In this document: piece after piece, positions 7,570-13,347 of the stretch
How positions within the stretch are numbered: position 1 is the first letter of the stretch
Layout of the letters: each line of letters opens with the position of its first letter
Assembly (NCBI GenBank): GCA_012026715.1
Contig: VEPB01000421.1
Location: 1-13,347 of the forward strand
Length of the DNA stretch: 13,347 bases
Direction: 5' to 3'
Source of the DNA: Methylococcaceae bacterium
GTDB taxonomy: Bacteria > Pseudomonadota > Gammaproteobacteria > Methylococcales > Methylococcaceae
Translations under genes and position numbers: made by a program
The notes under the pieces: generated by a model
What the model was told of the DNA's origin: nothing
The model's database searches: none
What the model saw: the letters and a program-made list of their open reading frames with translations, nothing else

Positions 7570-7608
7570 ACCCGCACCGGAGTGAATCTTTGCTCATTCA
7601 GTGCGGGT
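7570..7608 (+). other. Bulged stem-loop in the leader of the TolC-family gene
   Basis: The outer stem ACCCGCAC (7570-7577) pairs with GTGCGGGT (7601-7608), and an inner stem TGAAT (7583-7587) pairs with ATTCA (7596-7600). A five-base bulge CGGAG lies on the 5' side and the loop is 7588-7595. Only three T bases follow, so it is a poor terminator on its own. The bulge and neighbouring bases, ACCGGAG at 7576-7582, are exactly complementary to CTCCGGT at 7661-7667 in the terminator that follows, so the two structures could be alternatives. Confidence 0.5.
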
Positions 7609-7639
7609 TTGGCGACAATAGCGCGGCGACCGCCGCGGC

Positions 7640-7675
7640 ACCGGGAAGCCGGACGACCGGCTCCGGTCTTTTTTT
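7640..7675 (+). terminator. Intrinsic terminator abutting the TolC-family start codon
   Basis: The stem is ACCGG (7640-7644) with CCGGT (7663-7667), continued by AGCCGG (7647-7652) with CCGGCT (7657-7662). A two-base GA bulge lies between the halves and the loop is ACGA. After one C comes a run of seven T (7669-7675). The ATG of the next gene is at 7682, so the T-run occupies the place of the ribosome binding site. It may end the upstream transcript, act as an attenuator, or both. Confidence 0.75.
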
Positions 7676-7681
7676 CGCATC

Positions 7682-9148
7682 ATGAAATCCCTCCGACCCC
7701 CGCGTTCCGTCATCCTGGCCCTGATCCTGCTGACATCGACTCCGATACCGGCAAAACCGACCCTGGACGATCCCTTTTCCACCCGAACGCAGGTGGCAAG
7801 CGGTCCGGCCGGAGGCGGAACGGGGGCCATGCCGGAAGATCCCTGCGGTTCCCACAGGACCGCTGCCGCGCCGTGGTCGCTGGTGGAAGCCATCGAACAG
7901 GCGCTGTGCCGCAATCCCAGGACCCGCGCCGCCTGGGCCAGCGCACGGGTGCAGGCGGCCCAGGTGGGCGTGAACCGGGCCGCCTACCTGCCCAGCATCA
8001 CCGTCACCGCCAATGCGGCGCGCAGCGCCAACGCCTCCAACGTGGTGGGCGGCAACCAGCAACTCACCACGGTGCAAAACCCGGGCGGCGGCGGAACGTC
8101 CTCCCGCGAACAGTTCCGGGTCACGCCCCAGGTCAGCCTGAACTATCTGCTGTTCGATTTCGGCGGACGCGCGGCCAAGCTGGACAACGCCCTGCACACC
8201 CTGGAAGCGGCCAACTGGAGTCACGACGCCGCCATTCAATCGGTCATGCTGGCGGCGGTGCAGGCCTATTACCAGGTGTTTGCCACCCAGGCGGCGGTGG
8301 ACTCGGCCCGCACCGCGCTGACCTCCAGCGACGAGGCATTGAAGGCAGCAACGGTGCGGCATGAGATCGGCAGCGCGGCCCTGGCCGACGCGCTCCAGGC
8401 CAAGACCGCATACGCCCAGGCCAAGGTCGCATTGCAGAAAGCCGAAGGCGACGCCCACATCGCCCTCGGCAACCTGGCTAATGCCTTGGGGCAAGACGCC
8501 GACCGGGAACTCCGCATCGAACCGCCCTCCAACGGCAATCCCGACCGGGAGCGGGAAGCCGACGTGCACCAGCTGATCGAGGACGCCAAGAGACTCCGGC
8601 CCGACCTGGCGGCGGCCGAAGCTCAGCTGCGTGCGGCCGAGGCCAACGTGGCCGCCGCCCGCTCGGCGTCTCTCCCCACCGTGTCCCTGGTGGGCAATTA
8701 CGGCTACAGCTATTCCAGCGTCTTGAACGACAGCCAGAGCTGGTCGGTGGGACTGCAGCTGAGCATGCCGCTGTTCACCGGCTTCGCCAACACCTATCAG
8801 ATCCGCGGCGCCGAGGAACAGGTCGAAGTGCAGCGGGCCGGTCAGGAGCAGTTGCAACAAACCGTATCTCTGGACGTGTGGCGCGCCTATCACCAGCTGG
8901 AAACGGCACGGGAGACGCTGACCTCCACCGAGGACCTGCTGGCTAGCGCGGCTCAGTCGGAAAACGTGGCGCTGGGCCGCTACAAGGCCGGCGCCGGGTC
9001 GATCCTGGACCTGCTCAATGCCCAGGCCGGCCTGGCCAGCGCCCGCATGCAAAACATCCAGGCGCGCTACAACTGGCTCACCCAGAAGGCGGTGCTGGCC
9101 CAGGCCATCGGCCGGCTCGACCTCGATACGGTCAGCCAAACCGATTGA
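7682..9148 (+). CDS. tolC: TolC-family outer-membrane efflux protein
   Basis: A 488-residue channel protein. A signal peptide covers about residues 1-24 (hydrophobic core VILALILLTS, likely cleavage after PIPA); there is no lipobox Cys, so it is a non-lipidated TolC type and not an OprM type. Two OEP repeats follow, at about 67-265 and 297-478, as expected for the TolC barrel and alpha-helical tunnel. Landmarks are WSLVEAIEQALCRNP, LNYLLFDFGGR, PDLAAAEAQLRAAEANVAAARSASLP split over the second repeat, MPLFTGF and the ending YKAGAGSILDLLNAQAGLA. ATG 7682 is the only start giving a signal peptide: an in-frame TAG lies at 7619-7621 and no earlier start codon follows it. It has no ribosome binding site because a terminator T-run occupies that spot. 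A MacA-type adaptor gene follows after 31 bases, so the pair should form the outer half of a tripartite exporter. Confidence 0.9.
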   Translation: MKSLRPPRSVILALILLTSTPIPAKPTLDDPFSTRTQVASGPAGGGTGAMPEDPCGSHRTAAAPWSLVEAIEQALCRNPRTRAAWASARVQAAQVGVNRAAYLPSITVTANAARSANASNVVGGNQQLTTVQNPGGGGTSSREQFRVTPQVSLNYLLFDFGGRAAKLDNALHTLEAANWSHDAAIQSVMLAAVQAYYQVFATQAAVDSARTALTSSDEALKAATVRHEIGSAALADALQAKTAYAQAKVALQKAEGDAHIALGNLANALGQDADRELRIEPPSNGNPDREREADVHQLIEDAKRLRPDLAAAEAQLRAAEANVAAARSASLPTVSLVGNYGYSYSSVLNDSQSWSVGLQLSMPLFTGFANTYQIRGAEEQVEVQRAGQEQLQQTVSLDVWRAYHQLETARETLTSTEDLLASAAQSENVALGRYKAGAGSILDLLNAQAGLASARMQNIQARYNWLTQKAVLAQAIGRLDLDTVSQTD

Positions 9149-9179
9149 GCGCGACCCACCTTCAGCCCATGACTACCCG

Positions 9180-10319
9180 ATGAAGCGCCTACTTTCCCTA
9201 ACCCTGGCGGCCGCCCTGGTGGCCGCCGCCTACCTCTGGTGGCCGCAGGCCGACCATCAGCCGGCCGAGCGCTACAAGACCCAGAACCTCGACCGCGGCG
9301 ACATCCAGCAGGTGATCTCCGCCAACGGCACCCTCAACCCGGTGGTGCTGGTGAACGTCGGCACCCAGGTGTCGGGCACTATCCAGCGGTTGCACGCCGA
9401 CTTCAACGATGTCGTCAGCGCCGGCCAGGTGCTGGCGGAACTGGACCCAGCCCTGTTCCAGGCCCAGTTGGCGCAAAGCCGGGGCACCTTGGCGAACGCC
9501 CGAGCCGCCCTCAAGCTGGCCCAGGCCAACGAGCGCCGGGCGCGGGATCTGTTCGGCAAGGACTACATTGCCCGCTCCGAACTGGACCAGGCGGTACAGG
9601 CGCTGGAATCGGCGCGGGCCCAGGTCAGCGGAGCGGAAGGCCAGGTCAAGCGCGACCAGACCAATCTGGATTACTCGGTGATCCGCTCACCGGTTTCCGG
9701 CGTGGTGATCTCGCGCAACGTCGACGTGGGCCAGACCGTGGCGGCCAGCTTCCAGACCCCCACCCTGTTCAGCATCGCCCAGGACCTCAAGCAGATGCAG
9801 ATCTACACTACCGTGGCGGAAGCCGCCGTCGGCGGCATCCGAGAAGGCCTGCCGGCGCGGTTCAACGTCGATGCCTTCGCCGACCGGGAATTCCAGGGCA
9901 AGGTGCGCCAGGTTCGGCTCAATCCGCAGATCCAGCAGAACGTGGTGACCTACAACGTGGTGGTGGAAGTGGACAACCGCGACGAGATCCTGCTGCCGGG
10001 CATGACCGCCTTCGTCCGCATCGTGGTGGACGAACGCCGCAATGTCCTGCGACTGCCCCTGGCGGCGCTGCGGTTCCGTCCCGAGGGCGCGACCGGCCCT
10101 AAGCGCGCCAAAGGCGGTGAGAAGAACGTCTACCGCCTGGCGGGGAACCAGCCCCAGCCGGCGCCGGTCCGTACCGGCATCGCCGACGGCAATTACGCTG
10201 AAGTGGTGGGGAACGACTGGCACGAAGGCGATGCGGTGATCGTGGAAGACCTGCGGGAACCCAAGAAGGATGCCGCCAAGAACCAGCAGCCGGGCGGTTT
10301 CCGGCTGAGGGCGTTTTAA
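9180..10319 (+). CDS. macA: MacA-type periplasmic adaptor (membrane fusion protein)
   Basis: A 379-residue adaptor, held by one N-terminal helix (about 4-21), linking an inner-membrane transporter to TolC. Order: barrel strand and lipoyl half (about 35-90, with VGTQVSGTIQRL), alpha-hairpin (about 90-158, with the ARSELDQAVQALESARAQV segment), second lipoyl half (160-195, RSPVSGVVISRNVDVGQTV), then beta-barrel and membrane-proximal domains (200-360). QVRLNPQIQQNVVTYNVVVEVDN and LLPGMTAFVRI are typical of MacA rather than AcrA/RND adaptors. Extra upstream open frame to 9018 lies inside the channel gene, so I chose ATG 9180, which yields the membrane anchor. No clear ribosome binding site. The gap to the channel gene is 31 bases, indicating one operon. 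The partner MacB ABC transporter is not found downstream. Confidence 0.88.
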   Translation: MKRLLSLTLAAALVAAAYLWWPQADHQPAERYKTQNLDRGDIQQVISANGTLNPVVLVNVGTQVSGTIQRLHADFNDVVSAGQVLAELDPALFQAQLAQSRGTLANARAALKLAQANERRARDLFGKDYIARSELDQAVQALESARAQVSGAEGQVKRDQTNLDYSVIRSPVSGVVISRNVDVGQTVAASFQTPTLFSIAQDLKQMQIYTTVAEAAVGGIREGLPARFNVDAFADREFQGKVRQVRLNPQIQQNVVTYNVVVEVDNRDEILLPGMTAFVRIVVDERRNVLRLPLAALRFRPEGATGPKRAKGGEKNVYRLAGNQPQPAPVRTGIADGNYAEVVGNDWHEGDAVIVEDLREPKKDAAKNQQPGGFRLRAF

Positions 10320-10369
10320 CTTGGGGAGCGGCGGGGTAATCTTGCGCCACACCTGCCCTATAAACCATA

Positions 10370-10398
10370 AACCGGACCGCTGCAGTTAAGCTCCGGTT
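10370..10398 (+). other. Weak hairpin between the adaptor and modular-protein genes
   Basis: Seven-base arms AACCGGA (10370-10376) and TCCGGTT (10392-10398) around a 15-base loop, without a following T-run. The 146-base gap holding it (10320-10465) shows no other clear element except AGAGGG upstream of 10466. It could be a weak or Rho-assisted terminator, or chance. Confidence 0.25.
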
Positions 10399-10465
10399 AA
10401 GACGGCGGAACCCATCATGCCGAACCGCATGTAGCGGCCGGCCACGGTAATCCAGAGGGACCAGA

Positions 10466-13159
10466 ATGACAAACTGCTGCTACGGCTTTTTATCACGCCT
10501 AAAAATCGTGTGCTGGTTAGGGCTCATAGCGGGCCTTGGATTGGCTCAAAACCTTGCCCGCGCGGGGATCGTGTCGGGTGACAACGTGATCCTTCCTACC
10601 CAGGACGATACCAATCCGCCAATAACGTCCCCCATAAACTCCGGCGCCTCGGTCGATTTTGGGCGCAATGAGCCCAATCACAAATATCTCGTGACTTGGA
10701 CCGTTGCAGACCAGTCCACCAATCCATTGGAGCCGGGCGTCCTTTACAATAAAGTGGTCGGCGTATTTCTGGATGTAATCGAAAATGACCCGGATGAATC
10801 CCAGGACGGCAGCCTCGTAAGCTCGCTTCCAACAGGATACTTTTTAATAACCACCGATTACGATCGGGACAAAACACCGCAATCCGGAGGTTCAAATCCG
10901 ACAGTGATCTTCGACGGCGCCCAAGGCCGCTTTTTTGTGGTTTATCGGCGGAGTTATGCCGGTAGCGAGAACCGGGGAATTTTCGGCCGTACGATTGGGT
11001 TTGACGGCAAGGTGGGCGAAGAGATTCAAATCCTGTCCGCAAGCAGCGACTCCCTTTCGGCTCCAACCATCGCGCTCGACAGCACAAATGACCGCTATCT
11101 GGTCGCCTGGTCGAATGGAGGCTCCATTTCCGGAGCCCTACTCAGCGCAATTTCACTAACCACCGCACCGACGCCAGTCTCTTTCAACGTCAACGGATTA
11201 CGGCCGTCACTGGCGTTTAATACCGCAAAAGGGGAATACCTTCTAGCTTATCAAGCCAATACCGGGGGTTCCAACGATATCGTTGCCAAGCGGTTCAGCG
11301 CCACCGGAACCCCCGTTGATACTAACAGCATCGTTCTAACAACGGATGCTTCCGACCAAACCAACCCCAAGGCGACCTACAACCCTGACAAGAACGAATA
11401 CGCAGTAATCTGGACCGACGCGCGGAACTTCGCCTCCAGTGGCCAGAACACTTACGGCAGCATTATTAGTGCTGACGGCGCGATACCCGTTGCTGAATCG
11501 GCTTTGGATACCTATAGCATTAATCCGGCCATCGGATGGGCTCACTCCGAAAATCTATACCTGCTGGAATCAACGAAAGACAAAGCATCGGCCGCCAGGG
11601 ACGGTTTCCTATTCGGCCGCATGCTCAGCTCCAATCTTTCCACGGAGGAATTTCCATCGAACTTCGTCATTTCAAAACGTGCCGAAGCCCAGGCGGGAGC
11701 CCGTTCGATAGCATTTGACACCGCCTACCGAAAGGCTCTGACGGTCTGGACTCGCGCCACTGGCAACGGTGATTCCGTCATTGCTGCGCAACTACTCAAT
11801 ATAGGTTCCCGCATCACCAGCATGCGGCTGACGGTCGGCGATAACCCCGATCCGCTGGTCAACGGACAGCCCTTCAGCTATACGATTTCCGCAACCAACA
11901 CCGGCACCGCCACTGCCAGATTGGTAAAGGTCAACACAACCCTGCCGGTGCGCATGAGCTACACGGATTTCCAACCTTTGAAGGACGATAATTCGACCAT
12001 CACCTGCAAGGCTCCGACCGAGGCTGATAGCCGCGTCGTATGCGATTTGGGCAACGTCAAACCCGGCGCCACCAAAAGCTTCGACTTGCTACTTAAGCCC
12101 GCTGCGGACCTGTTCGGCAAGGTGACCGGCACGGTGGAACTGGCGTGGGACAACCTCGGCGCCAAGCCTCGCAAGAAACAAGTCGACACCGAGATCATCT
12201 ACCCCGGTTCCCTGACCGTCACGGCACCGGGAAAGGATGTGGTACTGCACCCCGGCGAGGAGCAGCAACTGACCTGGCGGCTCGCCACCGAGTCGGGTCT
12301 TGCCGGCACGACCTTCGCCTTCCAGACCTATCGGTCCGTTAATGCCGGCAAGACCTGGATACCGCTAGAAGGGGCGGCCGTCAGAGACGGCTCCAAGCCC
12401 ATCTGGAATCAACCCTGGACGGTTCCGGTCGTGGCCGGCAACCGCTCCAGTGCGCTGATCCGGGTCGAGGGCACCGCTACGGTGACGGACAGCAAGGGCA
12501 ACACATCGGTGGGACGCATCGCGTTCGACGATTCCGATCCCTTCCCCATCGAAGTGGTGAAGCTCACCGCCCCGAACGGCGGCCCCGATCCGATAGACGC
12601 CGGTTCGTCTCAGACGGTCAGTTGGAACTACTACGCCACCCAATCTCCGGTGAACGTGGTGCGCCTGGAGTACAGCCTGAACAAAGGGCAGCGCTGGAAG
12701 CGGATCAAGGATGTGCCCGCCAATCCGGCGGGCAGCGAAACCTGGAGCGTCCCCTTACTGACCAGGAACGCGGCCAAGGCGAAAGTGCGGGTCAAGCTGC
12801 TGACAGCCGGCGGCAAGCCGGTGGGCAGCGACCCGTCCGACCAGGCTTTCTCCATTCGGGTTTTGGACCTAACCGGCCCTTCCGACGCCGTCTCCGGCGG
12901 AGCCACGGAATCCATCACCTGGAAAACCTATGTTACCGGTTCGGAAGTTGCGGGCTGGAAGCTGCTGCTGAGCAAAGACAACGGCGGCAGTTGGAAAACC
13001 GTCGGCGAAGGCTCCGGCAATCCGGAAGCCCATGACTGGACGGTGCCGACCCTGAAAAGGCAGGCAAAAAGCTGCAAGCTACGGCTGATATTGACCGACT
13101 CCGTGGGCAAGCGGCTAGCTGTGGCCCAATCTAAAACCTTCCGCATCCTGCCGCCCTGA
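10466..13159 (+). CDS. Large secreted modular protein: propeller-like repeats, DUF11/CARDB-like domain, three Ig-like repeats
   Basis: An 897-residue exported protein. A signal peptide ends near residue 33 (AQNLARA then G). Residues about 66-445 contain a recurring blade motif, an acidic or aromatic start followed by a YLVAW-like strand: FDGAQGRFFVVY (149), LDSTNDRYLVAW (204), FNTAKGEYLLAY (251), YNPDKNEYAVIW (305) and FDTAYRKALTVW (417), with a likely first one at NHKYLVTW (71). This suggests a six- or seven-bladed beta-propeller. Residues 450-578 resemble DUF11/CARDB domains (NGQPFSYTISATNTGTATA). Three related units of about 100 residues follow from about 582, 695 and 797. Each has a GSSQTVSW-like strand, a central KTW, QRW or GSW and a final W(T/S)VP. 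No enzymatic motif or cell-wall anchor is visible; a surface or matrix binding role is inferred. The ATG has AGAGGG upstream. GC content rises clearly from the first to the last third. Confidence 0.85.
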   Translation: MTNCCYGFLSRLKIVCWLGLIAGLGLAQNLARAGIVSGDNVILPTQDDTNPPITSPINSGASVDFGRNEPNHKYLVTWTVADQSTNPLEPGVLYNKVVGVFLDVIENDPDESQDGSLVSSLPTGYFLITTDYDRDKTPQSGGSNPTVIFDGAQGRFFVVYRRSYAGSENRGIFGRTIGFDGKVGEEIQILSASSDSLSAPTIALDSTNDRYLVAWSNGGSISGALLSAISLTTAPTPVSFNVNGLRPSLAFNTAKGEYLLAYQANTGGSNDIVAKRFSATGTPVDTNSIVLTTDASDQTNPKATYNPDKNEYAVIWTDARNFASSGQNTYGSIISADGAIPVAESALDTYSINPAIGWAHSENLYLLESTKDKASAARDGFLFGRMLSSNLSTEEFPSNFVISKRAEAQAGARSIAFDTAYRKALTVWTRATGNGDSVIAAQLLNIGSRITSMRLTVGDNPDPLVNGQPFSYTISATNTGTATARLVKVNTTLPVRMSYTDFQPLKDDNSTITCKAPTEADSRVVCDLGNVKPGATKSFDLLLKPAADLFGKVTGTVELAWDNLGAKPRKKQVDTEIIYPGSLTVTAPGKDVVLHPGEEQQLTWRLATESGLAGTTFAFQTYRSVNAGKTWIPLEGAAVRDGSKPIWNQPWTVPVVAGNRSSALIRVEGTATVTDSKGNTSVGRIAFDDSDPFPIEVVKLTAPNGGPDPIDAGSSQTVSWNYYATQSPVNVVRLEYSLNKGQRWKRIKDVPANPAGSETWSVPLLTRNAAKAKVRVKLLTAGGKPVGSDPSDQAFSIRVLDLTGPSDAVSGGATESITWKTYVTGSEVAGWKLLLSKDNGGSWKTVGEGSGNPEAHDWTVPTLKRQAKSCKLRLILTDSVGKRLAVAQSKTFRILPP

Positions 13160-13167
13160 TCGACACG

Positions 13168-13347
13168 ATGGCTTCACGCGATGACCAGGCCCCGCCGCCC
13201 CCCACCTCCGGCCGGGATCAGGTCAAGGATGCCGCCGACCTGCGGCTCCGGGTGGAGCGGCAAAGCCGCCGCATGCGCCAAGCCGAGGCGGATCGCCCCA
13301 CCCTGCTGGCGCACACTCGCTTCGTGGCCATGCTGGGCTTGCTGTTC
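13168..13347 (+). CDS. atpQ: Partial AtpQ-like membrane protein of an N-type ATPase operon (runs off the window)
   Basis: An open frame of 60 codons without a stop before the window end; it begins eight bases after the stop of the modular protein gene. The N-terminus is polar and proline-rich, then comes an Arg-rich amphipathic stretch (RLRVERQSRRMRQAEADRP) and the start of a hydrophobic helix, PTLLAHTRFVAMLGLLF. This pattern matches AtpQ (ATPase_gene1 family), the small subunit encoded in N-type (sodium or proton) F-ATPase operons in the order atpD, atpC, atpQ, atpR, atpB. Here no atpD or atpC lies upstream. The call rests on about 30 residues recalled from the family, so an AtpI/AtpZ-like relative is possible. 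No strong ribosome binding site is visible. Confidence 0.6.
   Translation, partial: MASRDDQAPPPPTSGRDQVKDAADLRLRVERQSRRMRQAEADRPTLLAHTRFVAMLGLLF

Noticed and set aside
7647..7662. GGACGACC in the terminator loop resembles one hairpin of the guanidine-II (mini-ykkC) riboswitch, which occurs ahead of efflux genes.
   Set aside because: That riboswitch needs two hairpins with ACGR loops. I found no second proper one; the ACGA at 7546-7549 is flanked by only two base pairs. The single loop is probably coincidence.
7598..9139. Open frame of 513 codons on the minus strand across the TolC-family gene.
   Set aside because: Antisense shadow: the sense strand carries signal peptide and two OEP repeats, while this frame shows only Gly/Val/His-rich sequence.
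9169..9183. Four-codon open frame (Met-Thr-Thr-Arg-stop) whose stop overlaps the macA start as ATGA.
   Set aside because: Could couple translation, but it has no ribosome binding site and such tiny frames arise often by chance.

Overview
The window looks like chromosomal DNA of a GC-rich Gram-negative bacterium. It encodes an Mla/MCE-type outer-membrane lipid transport system, a lipoprotein with a lipobox, a TolC-family outer-membrane channel and a periplasmic adaptor. I would place it in the Proteobacteria, probably Gammaproteobacteria and perhaps near the methanotrophs. That last step is only an impression from protein style and is weak. No rRNA, tRNA, CRISPR array, insertion sequence or phage gene was seen.

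Layout. (1) Positions 118-459, plus strand: a small three-helix membrane protein of unknown function, convergent with what follows. (2) 596-6102, all minus strand: transcription runs from right to left through a tightly packed operon. The order is STAS-MlaE permease, MlaF ATPase, MlaD/MCE protein, then an ABC_trans_aux lipoprotein, with ATGA overlaps or a 1-base gap between genes. After a 123-base spacer containing a long inverted repeat comes glgX, the glycogen debranching enzyme. (3) 6103-6443: a gene-free divergent control region with promoter-like elements on both strands. (4) 6444-7523, plus: a secreted protein with a long disordered linker and a C-terminal domain I cannot assign. (5) 7524-7681: a structured leader with three hairpins. 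The last is a convincing intrinsic terminator whose T-run ends six bases before the start codon of the next gene. (6) 7682-10319, plus: a TolC-family channel followed by a MacA-type adaptor. The expected macB ABC transporter does not follow. (7) 10466-13159, plus: an 897-residue secreted modular protein with propeller-like repeats, a DUF11/CARDB-like domain and three Ig-like repeats. (8) 13168 to the window end, plus: the first 60 codons of a gene resembling AtpQ, the small membrane protein of N-type ATPase operons.

How the genes work together. The Mla-type operon should encode an inner-membrane ABC complex with a periplasmic MCE ring and a lipoprotein that moves phospholipids between the membranes. 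glgX belongs to glycogen breakdown and has no obvious link to it. On the plus strand, the TolC channel and MacA adaptor would form the outer and periplasmic parts of a tripartite exporter. They are flanked by two secreted proteins of unknown role, which makes this stretch the most interesting part of the window. The strongest unusual signal is the possible transcription attenuator directly in front of the TolC gene.
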